A stretch of 64,000 nucleotides of DNA from Myxococcus sp046520405. Lineage in GTDB: Bacteria; Myxococcota; Myxococcia; Myxococcales; Myxococcaceae. The notes beneath the pieces were generated by a model. The model was not told the origin of the DNA. It worked only from the letters and a program-made list of their open reading frames with translations, and did not search any database. The stretch lies in assembly GCA_046520405.1 (NCBI GenBank), contig JBKGHI010000002.1:62001-126000 (forward strand), in the 5' to 3' direction. This document shows positions 1 through 10,800 of this stretch, one piece after another. Every line of letters begins with the position of its first letter. Position 1 is the stretch's first letter. A program made the translations under genes and the position numbers.

Positions 1-3000
1 CCATCATCCGCTCTGCCGTGGCGGCATCGAACAGGTCGGTGTTGTAGTTCAGTGCACCGGAGAACCCCTTTGGGGTCTCTTCCAACAAGAGACTCAGGTC
101 GAACTTGACGGTCTCCAGCTCTGTCTCGAGGACCTGCAACGACAGTCCTGGCAACTCCAGGCGCACGGGTGGCGTGTTCTGCAGGGTGAAGGTGACCTGG
201 AAGAGCGGGGATCGGCTCGGGTCTCTCGCGGGTTGCAGCACCTCGACGAGCTTCTCGAAGGGCACGTCCTGGTGCTCGAAGGCGCCCAGCGTTGACGCCT
301 TCACCTGGGCCAACAGCTCACGGAAGGTGAGCTCCGGCGACATGCGGGCACGGAAGACCAGCGTGTTGACGAAGAATCCGATGAGGCCTTCCAGCTCGGG
401 CCGGGTGCGGCCGGCAATGGGCGAACCGACGGAGATGTCCTGCTGACCTGAGTACCGTGAGAGCAGTACCTGCCAGGTGGCCAGCAGCACCATGAAGGGC
501 GTGGCCTCGTGGCGGCGCGCCAGCGTGGTCACCGCCTCGGAGACCGGCGCGGGCAGGTTCACAGGGAGGAGCGCCCCACGATAGGTCTGCACCGCCGGAC
601 GCGGCCTGTCCGTGGGCAGCTCCAGCGCCATGGGCGCTCCGGCGAGCTGTTCACGCCAGTAGCTCAGCCGTGACTCCAGCACCGGCCCCTGCATCCACTC
701 TCGCTGCCAGAGGGCGTAGTCGGCGTACTGCACCGGCAGCGAAGGAACGTGGGGCTCACGGCGCTGAACGGCGGCTTCGTAGCCCTCTGCCACTTCGCGC
801 ACCAGCACGCCCACCGACCAACCGTCGGACACGATGTGGTGCATCGTCACCAGCAGGACGTGCCGGTCCGAGGCCAGCCGCAGCAGGCGGGCCCGGAAGA
901 GCGGGCCTCGCACCAGATTGAATGGTACGTGCGCCTCCTCTTTCGCGAGCTGCTGAGCCCGGGCGTCGCGCTCGCCTTCGGGCACGACGGAGAGGTCCGT
1001 GATGGGCAGTTCCAAGGGCGCGTTCGGATTCACGACCTGGATGGGGAGGTCGCCCTCGTTCCGGAACGTCGTGCGCAATGACTCGTGTCGCTGGACCACC
1101 CGACGCAGGGATTGCTCCATCGCGTCAACGTCGAGTGCTCCTTCAATGACCACCGCCGCGGGGTTGTTGTACGTCGCGGTGTCGGGCGTGAGTTGCTCCA
1201 TCACCCACAGCCGCTGTTGGACGAAGGACTGGGGCAGTGGCCGATCGCGTGGAGCGGCACGGAGGGGTGGCAGGGCTCCGGCGGTGCCACGAGCCCGCTC
1301 CGCATCCAGACGCGCGGCCAGCGCCGCCACCGTGCTCTGCTCGAAGAGGGCGCGTAGCGGCAGGTCGACGTCGAAGTCCTGGCGCAGCCGTGCCACCAAC
1401 TGCGTGGCCAGGAGCGAGTGGCCTCCAAGCGCGAAGAAGTCATCATCCGCGTTGACCGTTTCGACATGGAGCAGCGTGGCCCAGTGGGAGGCGACACGAC
1501 GCTCCGTGTCCGTGCTGAGCGGTCGCGTGGCGGCGTGCCGCGGGGCGTCTGGTGCCGGCAGGGCCTTGCGGTCCAGCTTGCCATTGGGGGTAAGTGGCAG
1601 GGCCTCCAGCGTAACGAAGGCCGAGGGCACCATGTGCTCGGGGAGCCGCTCCTTGAGGAACGGACGGAGCGTGCCGACGTTCACGGTGGTGGCGGCCTCT
1701 GCTTCCGTGACGACGTATGCCACCAGGCGTTGCAGCCCGGGCGTGTCTTCGCGCACCAGGACCACGGTGGCGCGAATCACGGGGTGTTGGCGCAGTGCGG
1801 ACTCAATCTCCCCCAGTTCGATGCGGAAGCCGCGCAGCTTCACCTGGAAGTCGATGCGGCCCAGGAACTCGAGCTCGCCCTGAGGCAGCCAGCGCGCCCG
1901 GTCGCCCGTCCGGTAGAGGCGAGCACCCGGAGCCGTGCTGAACGGATCAGGGATGAAGCGCTCGGCGGTGAGATCGGGACGATTCAGGTAACCGCGCGCC
2001 AGGCCCGCTCCACCAATGTAGAGCTCTCCCTGCACGCTGACCGGCACAGGCTGCAGGTACGCGTCCAGCACGTAGGTCCGCGCGTTCGCCAACGGGCCGC
2101 CCAGCGATGGCGGCAGAGGCGCTCCGCGCACGGTGCGCAGCGTGGAGTCCACGGTGCACTCCGTGGGGCCGTAGACGTTGAAGCACTCGATGTTCGGATG
2201 GGCGGAAAGGCGGCCCCAGAGCGCCGCGTCCAGCGCTTCACCGCCGGCCAGAACCCGCAAGGGGCGGTGGGCAGCCAGCCCCTCGTCCAGGAGCAGCCGC
2301 AGTTGAGAGGGGGCGCAGTCCAGCACGTCCACCTCGTGTCGCTCCAGCCACGCCAACATCAGGCGGGTGTCCTCGCGAGTGGCCTGGGACACCACGCACA
2401 GCGCATGCCCGTCGGCGAGTTGCACCAACTGCTGCACGGACGCGTCGAACGACAGGGACGCGTTGAGGCTGACGCGCAGGGGCCTGTCCACGCCCGCGTA
2501 GGCGGTGGTTGCCAGCGCCGCGCGCAGGTTCATCATCGAACCGTGCTGCACCATGACGCCCTTGGGCTTGCCCGTGCTACCCGAGGTGTAGATGACGTAC
2601 GCGAGGTGGCCGGGCTCGCTGCGCCGCGGCGGGTTCGATGCGCCCCGTGAATCACTCACGTCCCTTGCGGCATCCACGCAGAGGATTTCCACTTCGTGGC
2701 TGGTGAGCTTGTCCGCGATGCGGCGCTGCGTGAGCACCCAGCCCACCTGTGAGTCGCCCACCATGTACGCCAGGCGCTGGGCAGGGTAGGCCGGGTCCAT
2801 GGGAACATACGCGCCACCCGCCTTGAGGATGGCGAGGATGGCGACAACCGTGTCGACCGAGCGCTCCATGCACAGGCCCACGCGAACCTCGGGGCCCACG
2901 CCTCGGGCACGTAGGGCCCAGGCGAGCTGGTTGGCGCGGCGGTTGAGTTCCGCAAATGTGAGCGAGTGCTCATCATCGAGCACCGCGAGCGCGTCGGGGG

Positions 3001-6000
3001 TGAGCGCCGCACGGTCTTCGAACCGCTCATGCAAGCAGCCTTCCCAGTCAACCTCCCGGCGCGTGGCATTCCACGTCTCCAGCAGCGTGGTTCGTTGAGC
3101 CTCCGGCAGCAGCGCTGCCTGCTCGTAGCGGCCATGTGGCTCTGATGTCACGGCCTCGAGCGCACGCAGGTAGTAGTGCCCCAGCTCCCGCGACCGCTCC
3201 GCTTCGTGCCGTGTGCCCGTCGTGGCAATGGAGACCGACAGCGATGCGTCGTACGGATCTTGCGTGAAGGTGACGCCCAGCGGCAGCTCCATCCAGGCGG
3301 CGCCCAGCATCTCATCCACGAAGCGCAGGCCCTTCTGCTGGGACAGTCCTCCCGCGATGTGGAAGTGGATGAAGTTGAAGAGCGTGTCGAACAGGGGCTG
3401 ACCGCCGCGCTTCTGCTGAAGCCGTGCCATGGGGTAGCGGCGGTGCGGCATCAGCTCCTGCTCGTGCTTCGCGACCTGTTGGATGAGGTCCAGCCAGGTA
3501 CCCCCGCGCAGCGCCACGGGGAAGGGCACGCTGTTGAGGAACAGGCCAATCATCCGCTCGCCGTCGATGACTTCCGGGCGACCGTTGGTGACGATGCCGG
3601 TGACGACGGAGGTGCTCCCTTCGACGAAGGCCCGGACGCGCAGGTGCACGGCCAAAAGCACCGTCTTGAGGGACACGCCCGCTTCGTGGGCCACGCGGAG
3701 CAAGGCCTGCTGGAGGGACGCGGGGATGCGCACGTCGTGGGTGTGCAGGACTCGCTCTTCGTCCCGGGCCCGGTTCGGACGCTGGCTCGCCGAGTCCACG
3801 CCTTCCATGCGGTTGAGCCAGAAGCGCTCGCTCTCAGGAGAGTTCTGGGCCTCACGTTCCAACGCCACGAACTGCCGGTAGGTGGCGGCTGGGGACGGCA
3901 CAGCGGGGGCATCACTGCCGTCCAGCAACTCGAGGTAGCGGCCGAAGAGCTCCGAGAGCAGGGTCGCGGCGCTCCAGCCATCCAGGATGGCGTGGTGGAA
4001 GACGATGGTCAGTTGGGCGGTGTTTTCCGTCCGGCGGTGTACGCAGAGCCGCATCAGCGGCGCTTGGTTCCAGGTGAAGGGCTGGACGCGCTCCTTCTCC
4101 GCCCATGCCTGCAAGTAGACCGTTTGCTGGGCGGCCTCCAGGTGCTGGAGGTCTTCGAATCTCAGCGGCGGTGCAACGTCACGGTGGACCCACTGGAGAG
4201 GTTCTTCGAATCCGTCCAGATGGAACGACGTGCGGAGAATGGCGTGACGCGCGAACAGTTCCCGGAACGCCTGGTGCAACAGCGACTCGTTCAGCGCCAT
4301 CTCCACGTGGAAGCTGAACATGTCGTGGTAGATGCCGGCCGAGGCATCCAGGGCGCTCTCGAACAACATGCCTGACTGGAGCGCGGCCAGCGGATAGGCG
4401 TCCTCCACGTCAGCCGGCAGTCGCTGGCGATCGGCCTCGGACACGAGGCTGAAGGGCTCGACCTGGAGTGCGGCGGGCTTGCCAGTCGCCTTGATGACAC
4501 CCGCGAGTTCGCGAATTGTCGGGCGCTGAAGCAGCTCCAACGTGGGCAACTCCAGGCCCCGTTCGCGCAGCTTCGCGATGACCTGGATGCTGCGGATGGA
4601 GTCGCCGCCCAACTCGAAGAAGCTGTCGTCGATGCCGACCTGTCGGAGGCCCAGGACCTCGGCCCAGATGTCGGCCAGGGTCTGCTCGGAGGTGTGCCGA
4701 GGCCCTTCGAAGGGCGTGCCTGTCCGGGCCAGGTCGACGTCGGGAACGGGTAGGGCCTTACGGTCCACCTTGCCGTTCGGAGACAGCGGCAGGGCGTCCA
4801 GCGGCATGAGCACCGCGGGCAGCATGTATTCGGGCAGGCGTGTCTTGAGGAACGTGCGAATGGCGCTCAGGACGTTCGCGGTCTGCTCTGCCGAAAGCTC
4901 CGGTGCGCTGGGGACGACATAGGCGACGAGGCGCTTGTCACCCGGGGAATCCTCGCGAGCGAGGACGACGGCCTCCTGGACGCCTGGGGCTTGCTGGAGG
5001 ACGGCTTCGATTTCGCCCAGCTCGATGCGGAAGCCCCGCACCTTCACCTGGAAGTCGGAGCGGCCGAGGAACTCGAGCGAGCCGTCGGGCTTCCAGCGGA
5101 CGCGGTCGCCGGTGCGGTAGAGGCGAGCACCGGGGGCAGTGGAGAAGGGATGGGGGAGGAACTTCTCCGCCGTCAGCTCAGGACGGTGGAGATAGCCCCA
5201 GGCGAGCCCGTCACCGCCGACGAAGAGCTCGCCCGGGACGCCGACGGGGACGGGCTCCATGCGGGAGTCGAGGACGAAGCCGGAGGAGTGGCCCAGCGGC
5301 TTGCCAATGGGGACGGAGGTGCCGAAAGCCACGCCCGAGCGGAGGGCGTGGGTGGCGGAGAAGGTGGTGTTCTCGGTGGGCCCGTAGCCGTTGACGAGGA
5401 CGGCGTCAGAAGGAATGCGGTCCAGGTGCTGCCGGACACGCAGCGGGGGCAGCACGTCACCACCCGCGAGGACTTGCCGGACACCGGCGAGGGCCGCGCC
5501 TTGGTGAATCACCATCTGCTCGAAGAGCGCAGCGGTGAGCCAGAGGGTGGAGACGCGGTGCTGCGTCAGCAGCGCGGCGAGCTCATCCAGGGAAGGCGTG
5601 TGAGGCGGGGCGAGGACGAGGCGAGCGCCGTGAAGCAGGGCACCCCACAGCTCCAGGGTGGAGGCGTCGAAGGCGACGGGGGCGAGCTGGAGGAAGACTT
5701 CGTCGGGACCAAAGTGGATGAAGGGGTTGGAGAGGACGAGGCGAGCGACGGCACGGTGAGGAATGCAGACGCCCTTGGGCCTGCCGGTGCTGCCGGAGGT
5801 GAACATGACGTAGGCGAGGTCATCGCCGCTCACGTCCACGGAAGGAGGCGCATCATGCGGCAGCACCCCAATGACCTCCGCGTCCGTATCCACGCAGACG
5901 CGCTTGCTGTCGGTTTCAGGGAGCCCTTCGGCCAGCGGCTTCGTCGTGACCAGCACGTCGATACCGGCCTCCTGAAGCAGCAGCGAGATGCGTTCGGCGG

Positions 6001-7777
6001 GGTAGTGGTGGTCGATGGGGACGTAGGCACCGCCGGCCTTGAGAATGGCGAGCAGGCCCACCACCAGCTCCGGCGAGCGCTCCATGCACAGGCCCACACG
6101 GGTACCCTGAATGACACCGCGCGAACGGAGATGGTGCGCGAGCTGGTTCGCGCGGCGCTCCAGCGCCACATAGCTGACAACCCGCTCACCACTGACGAGC
6201 GCCACGGCCTCCGGGGTGCGTGCCGCTTGCTCGGAGAACAACGCGTGAATCGGCGTCTCACGCGGAAACGTCGTGGACGTCGCGTGTCCGTCGACCAGGA
6301 GTTGTTGCCGTTCCTCGGTGCGCAGGAGCGGAAGCTCGGACAGGCGCTGGTCAGCGTTCTCCACCACGCTCTCCAGCAGGCGCACGTAGTGGCGTTCCAT
6401 CCGCTCGACGGTCTTCGCGTCGAACAGGTCGGCGCAGTACTCGATGCGGCCGATGAACCGGTCCGGCCGGTCCTCGCGCAGCTCCATCAGCAGGTCGAAC
6501 TGGGACGCGCCCAGGTCCAACTCCACGTAGCGCGCGAGCAGGCCCGGAATCCGCAGGGCCGGCTGGGGCACGTTCTGGAGGACGAAGACGGCCTCGAAGA
6601 ACGGATTGCGGCTGGGGTCTCGGGGCGGTTGCAGCTCCTCCACCAGCTTGTCGAAGGGCACGTCCTGGTGTGAGTAGGCATCCAGGCAGACCTGCCGCAC
6701 CCGGTGCAGGAACGAACGGAAGGTCGGGTCTCCCGCCGCATCCGCGCGCATCACCAGCATGTTGACGAAGAAGCCGATGAGCGGTTCGAGCTCGGGGGAT
6801 TTGCGGTTCGCCACGGGCGAGCCCACCGCGAAGTCCTGCTGGCCGCTGTAGCGGTGCAACAGCGTCTGGTAGGCCGCCATCAGCACCATGAACAGCGTCG
6901 CGCCTTCCTTCTGCGCCAACTGCTTGAGCTTCCGAGCCAGCACAGGCTCCAGCCGGAAGTGATGCCACCCGCCGCGATAGGTCTTCAGCACCGGACGCGG
7001 ATGGTCGGACGGAACCACCAGCGCGGGAGGCTGCGGCGTGAGCTGCCGCCGCCAGTAGTCGAGCTGTCCGGCCAGCTCCCGCGTTTCGAGCTGCTCACGC
7101 TGCCACCGCGCGTAGTCTGGGTATTGGAGCTGCAACTCCGGCAGGGGCGAGGGCAGGCCCTCCTCGAAGGCCTTGTAGAGCGCCATCAACTCCTGAAGGA
7201 ACACGCCCAGGGACCACTGGTCCGTCACGGAGTGGTGCAGCGTCAACAGCACCAGGGCGTGCTGCGCGTCGAGCCGCAGGATGCCGACCCGCAGCAGGGG
7301 GCCGGCGGAGAGGTCGAACTCGAAGTTGGCCTCGGCGATGATGCGGCGGCGGACTTCCTCCCCCTGGGCTTCCAGGGACAGCGCGGACAGGTCCTCCTCC
7401 GGCAGGGTGAGCTCCAGCGAGGGCGCGACCACCTGCACCGGGTCTCCGCCGTGGCTCCTCAGCGTCGTGCGCAGGGATTCGTGGCGGCGCACCACCTCGT
7501 TCACACATCGCGTGAGCAGCGCTCGGTCCAGCCGCCCGAAGAACTCCACGCTCACGTGGACGTTGTAGGCAGCCATGCTGCTGGGATCCAGCTCGTGCAG
7601 GACCCACAGGCGCTGCTGGGGGAAGGAAGCCGGAGCGGGCTCGTTGCTTTCACGCCGCACCAGCGCAGGCGCCGCCGCCGCGTGAGGCTGCGCCGACTGC
7701 TGCTCCTGAAGGAGCAGGTCGAGAAGGGCGCGCTGCGAGGGAGAAAGCTGCTCGAGGGCCCGAGAAATGTCAGTCAT
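1..7777 (-). CDS. NRPS1: C-A-PCP-C-A-PCP-C..., incomplete at window edge
   Basis: Non-ribosomal peptide synthetase of at least 2,592 residues, uninterrupted from ATG at 7777 to the left edge. Domains by residue: N-terminal docking-like helix 1-25; C1 about 45-480, with HHSVTDQ where HHxxxDG is usual; A1 about 510-1020 (TSGSTGRPKG near 660); PCP1 Ser in LGGDS near 1055; C2 1110-1540 (HHAILDG); A2 1580-2090; PCP2 (LGGHS) near 2115; C3 from about 2165 (HHIVSDG), cut by the edge. Pocket residues read by eye are DALWLGGTF for A1 (Val-like) and DAQDLGVVD for A2, the known Gln code. It lies 57 nt behind PKS-A on the same strand, so it should take a ketide chain from PKS-A and add Val and Gln. C3 implies at least one further module outside the window. 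No epimerase or thioesterase is visible. Confidence 0.95.
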   Translation of the reverse strand, partial: MTDISRALEQLSPSQRALLDLLLQEQQSAQPHAAAAPALVRRESNEPAPASFPQQRLWVLHELDPSSMAAYNVHVSVEFFGRLDRALLTRCVNEVVRRHESLRTTLRSHGGDPVQVVAPSLELTLPEEDLSALSLEAQGEEVRRRIIAEANFEFDLSAGPLLRVGILRLDAQHALVLLTLHHSVTDQWSLGVFLQELMALYKAFEEGLPSPLPELQLQYPDYARWQREQLETRELAGQLDYWRRQLTPQPPALVVPSDHPRPVLKTYRGGWHHFRLEPVLARKLKQLAQKEGATLFMVLMAAYQTLLHRYSGQQDFAVGSPVANRKSPELEPLIGFFVNMLVMRADAAGDPTFRSFLHRVRQVCLDAYSHQDVPFDKLVEELQPPRDPSRNPFFEAVFVLQNVPQPALRIPGLLARYVELDLGASQFDLLMELREDRPDRFIGRIEYCADLFDAKTVERMERHYVRLLESVVENADQRLSELPLLRTEERQQLLVDGHATSTTFPRETPIHALFSEQAARTPEAVALVSGERVVSYVALERRANQLAHHLRSRGVIQGTRVGLCMERSPELVVGLLAILKAGGAYVPIDHHYPAERISLLLQEAGIDVLVTTKPLAEGLPETDSKRVCVDTDAEVIGVLPHDAPPSVDVSGDDLAYVMFTSGSTGRPKGVCIPHRAVARLVLSNPFIHFGPDEVFLQLAPVAFDASTLELWGALLHGARLVLAPPHTPSLDELAALLTQHRVSTLWLTAALFEQMVIHQGAALAGVRQVLAGGDVLPPLRVRQHLDRIPSDAVLVNGYGPTENTTFSATHALRSGVAFGTSVPIGKPLGHSSGFVLDSRMEPVPVGVPGELFVGGDGLAWGYLHRPELTAEKFLPHPFSTAPGARLYRTGDRVRWKPDGSLEFLGRSDFQVKVRGFRIELGEIEAVLQQAPGVQEAVVLAREDSPGDKRLVAYVVPSAPELSAEQTANVLSAIRTFLKTRLPEYMLPAVLMPLDALPLSPNGKVDRKALPVPDVDLARTGTPFEGPRHTSEQTLADIWAEVLGLRQVGIDDSFFELGGDSIRSIQVIAKLRERGLELPTLELLQRPTIRELAGVIKATGKPAALQVEPFSLVSEADRQRLPADVEDAYPLAALQSGMLFESALDASAGIYHDMFSFHVEMALNESLLHQAFRELFARHAILRTSFHLDGFEEPLQWVHRDVAPPLRFEDLQHLEAAQQTVYLQAWAEKERVQPFTWNQAPLMRLCVHRRTENTAQLTIVFHHAILDGWSAATLLSELFGRYLELLDGSDAPAVPSPAATYRQFVALEREAQNSPESERFWLNRMEGVDSASQRPNRARDEERVLHTHDVRIPASLQQALLRVAHEAGVSLKTVLLAVHLRVRAFVEGSTSVVTGIVTNGRPEVIDGERMIGLFLNSVPFPVALRGGTWLDLIQQVAKHEQELMPHRRYPMARLQQKRGGQPLFDTLFNFIHFHIAGGLSQQKGLRFVDEMLGAAWMELPLGVTFTQDPYDASLSVSIATTGTRHEAERSRELGHYYLRALEAVTSEPHGRYEQAALLPEAQRTTLLETWNATRREVDWEGCLHERFEDRAALTPDALAVLDDEHSLTFAELNRRANQLAWALRARGVGPEVRVGLCMERSVDTVVAILAILKAGGAYVPMDPAYPAQRLAYMVGDSQVGWVLTQRRIADKLTSHEVEILCVDAARDVSDSRGASNPPRRSEPGHLAYVIYTSGSTGKPKGVMVQHGSMMNLRAALATTAYAGVDRPLRVSLNASLSFDASVQQLVQLADGHALCVVSQATREDTRLMLAWLERHEVDVLDCAPSQLRLLLDEGLAAHRPLRVLAGGEALDAALWGRLSAHPNIECFNVYGPTECTVDSTLRTVRGAPLPPSLGGPLANARTYVLDAYLQPVPVSVQGELYIGGAGLARGYLNRPDLTAERFIPDPFSTAPGARLYRTGDRARWLPQGELEFLGRIDFQVKLRGFRIELGEIESALRQHPVIRATVVLVREDTPGLQRLVAYVVTEAEAATTVNVGTLRPFLKERLPEHMVPSAFVTLEALPLTPNGKLDRKALPAPDAPRHAATRPLSTDTERRVASHWATLLHVETVNADDDFFALGGHSLLATQLVARLRQDFDVDLPLRALFEQSTVAALAARLDAERARGTAGALPPLRAAPRDRPLPQSFVQQRLWVMEQLTPDTATYNNPAAVVIEGALDVDAMEQSLRRVVQRHESLRTTFRNEGDLPIQVVNPNAPLELPITDLSVVPEGERDARAQQLAKEEAHVPFNLVRGPLFRARLLRLASDRHVLLVTMHHIVSDGWSVGVLVREVAEGYEAAVQRREPHVPSLPVQYADYALWQREWMQGPVLESRLSYWREQLAGAPMALELPTDRPRPAVQTYRGALLPVNLPAPVSEAVTTLARRHEATPFMVLLATWQVLLSRYSGQQDISVGSPIAGRTRPELEGLIGFFVNTLVFRARMSPELTFRELLAQVKASTLGAFEHQDVPFEKLVEVLQPARDPSRSPLFQVTFTLQNTPPVRLELPGLSLQVLETELETVKFDLSLLLEETPKGFSGALNYNTDLFDAATAERMM

Positions 7778-7834
7778 CGAAGTCGATATCCAAAAGGGGG
7801 GACTGGATGCTCCAGCGGGGGCTGGAGCGTCCGT

Positions 7835-10800
7835 TCACGCGGCCTTCACGCCGCGGCGTCGAAGCTCTTCGGCAAGCTCTTGCTCGGAGACGCGGGTGAC
7901 TCGCTCGAGCAGCTCGCGATAGAGGGATTCCCGCTGCTGTGTCTGGAGGTCGGCGATGGCCTTCGCCAGACCCGCCACGGTGGGGGACGTGAAGAGCAGC
8001 GCCAGACTCAGGTCCAACTGCAACCGAGAGCGCAGCCGACCGACGACCTGCGTGGCGAGCAGGGAGTGCCCGCCCAGCTCGAAGAAGTGGTCCTGCCGCG
8101 TCACCTGCTCGACGCCCAGGACCTCCTGCCACAGGCCCGCGATGACACGCTCCAGCTCGTTGGCGGGAAGCTCTTCCTCGCCCGTGCGGACCTTCCGCGA
8201 GACCTTGGGCGGCGCGACCGCCCGCTGGAGCCACGCCGTCAACCGGCGTGACACGTCACCCGTGGCCACGACCACCGGGCCATCCAGGCCGCCTGTGACG
8301 ACGCGCTGGAAGGCCTCGGTGGCCTCGTCCTCGGTCATCGCATACGGCTCCAGGTCCGGCGTCCGCGCGTCGCTGGCGCCAGCCGCACGCGGCCACGGGT
8401 CCCACGCCACGCTCATCCAGGGTGTTCCCGAGCCCTGGCTGCGGTGGGCCGCGAACGCATCAACGAAGAGGTTGGCCGCGGTCGAGGGCGTGTCGCCAAA
8501 GGGAGACAGCACGGCGGCCGACGCGGAGAACAGCATCACGAAGTCCAGCGCGCGGCCGCGCAGGACCTCCTCCAGCACATACGTGCCACGCACCTTGGCG
8601 CGGAAGCGGGCCTCCGCCTCCGGGCTCGTCGCCGCGAGCGGCGTCCGCTCGGGCGGAGCCAGGGGAAGGTCCGCGCAGTGCAACACCCCGTGAAGCGCGC
8701 CGAAGCGCTGGTCCACCTCGGCGAGGACTTCCTTCATCCAGTGCGGCTTGGACACGTCGGCGCTCAGGACGAGGACCTCGGACCCGTGGGACTCCAGCGC
8801 GCGCACCTTCTGGATGAGCACGCTGGCGTCGTCATCCTCGCCCTGCGTGGAGATCCAGTCGTCCCAGAGACGACGCGGAGGCAGCGGGGTGCGGCCCACC
8901 AGCGCCAGCCGCGCCTGCTTCGTACGCGCCAGATGGCCTGCCAGCAGCAGGCCCACTCGGCCCAGGCCACCCGTGATGAGGTACGCGCCGCGCTCACGCA
9001 GCGGACGCGCGGGGGAGGACGACTCCGTCAGCCGGACGGACGACAGCTCCTGGACCCAGCGGCGGGAGCCGCGCAACGCCACCCGGAAGTCGCGTGCCGT
9101 GGTGGCGAGCTCGGCGACGAGTTGGTCGGCCAGCGCCGGAGCGCCCTCCGCGCCGGGGAGCATCACGTCAATGCCACGCGCGGTGATGTGCACCTGCTGC
9201 TGCGTCAGCACCTGACAGGGCCCCAACAGGGGCGCTTTCTCTGGCAGAGCCTCCGCCTGGCCGTCCGGGTCGAACAGGTGGTTGGAGATGACCTCCAACC
9301 GCAGTGGCCGTGCATCCTTCAGTCCGGCCAGGGCCTGTCCCAGGTGGGCCACGCTGGAGTAGCCCAGGGCCTGTGCGGCCTGGAAGCGCGTGAGCTCGGA
9401 CTCGCGCGCCTCCTGCGGCGTGAGGCTCCACAAGTGGACGAACACCTCGGGCCGGTGTGTCGAGTCCTCCAGTTCGCTCAGCAGCGCGGCGTAGTCTCCG
9501 GGCGCGCCCGGGGACACCGTGAAGCGCCGCTCGTCATCTCGTGAGAACGCGTTGCCCGCGGACACGGTGACGACATGCTGTCCCGCCTCTTCCAAGCGGG
9601 AGACGAGCCGCGAGGCCAGCGGGCCGCCATCGGTGAACACCACCCAGCCCTTGGGCTGGGCGAGCGCGGAGGGGGCCAGCGTGGCCGGAGGCGTGCGCCG
9701 CCACGAGGGGAGGTGGAACCAACCCGCCACGTCGGCCTGCTTGCCGGCGCCCGCGGCTTGCGAGGCCAGCAGCGCGGCGGACCTGTCCAGCGGCGCGACC
9801 CAATACCGTTGCCCCTCGAAGGGGTACGTGGGCAGCGGGACGCGGCGGGCGGTCTCGGTTCCGTGCACGCCGCTCCAGTCGACCTCCACGCCCGCGAGCC
9901 ACAGCCGGCCCAGCGCGTTCAGGAAGACGGCCTCGTCCGGCTGGTCGTCCTTGGGGTGCCGGGCGGACGAGACGATGGTGCGCGAACCGGCAGGCTCTCC
10001 CTGGAGCCTCGCCGCGGCGGTCAGCGACTGCGCGGGCCCCACCTCAAGGAGGACGCGCGTCGAATCCTCAAGCAGCACCTGCATGCCGTCCCGGAAGCGC
10101 ACTGAGTGGCGCAGGTGGTCCACCCAGTACTGCGGTCGCGTCACCTCGTCCCCCGTGACGGGGCGGCCCGTGCGGCTGGAGATGTAGGGCCGCTCGGGCG
10201 GGCGGAGCGTCAGCCGGGACACGCGCTCATGGAAGCGCGGTAGGATTCGCTCCAGCATGCGCGAGTGCGCCGCCGCCTCCACGTGCAACTGGCGGTGCTC
10301 CACGCCTCGCGCCGTCAGCTCCGCCATCAACTGCTTCACCGCCGCCAGCGGGCCGGAGACCACGCACTGCGAAGGCGCGTTCACCGCCGCCAGGTCCAAC
10401 TCCCGGCCCAGCAGCGGCGCCACCTCCGCCTCCGGGAGGCTGATGCTCAGCATGGAGCCCGCGGGCAGCTCGTCCATGAGCTGGCCACGCAGCGCCACCA
10501 GGGCCGCCGCGTCCTCCACGGACAGGACACCGGCGATGCACGCCGCCGCGTACTCGCCCAGGCTGTGGCCCAACATCTGCTCCGGCTCCACGCCGCACGA
10601 CATCCACAGCCGCGCCAGGGCGTACTCCGTCAGGAAGATGGCGGGCAGGGCGAGCGCGTTTCGGGAGAGCCCGGGGACCTCCTGGAGGGGCTCCTGGTAG
10701 AGCACCGTGCGCAGGTCCACACCCAGGTGCGTCCGCAGGACGCTGGCGACCTCGTCGGCGGCCTCGCGGAAGACCGGCTCCGTGCGGTAGAGGCCCGCGC

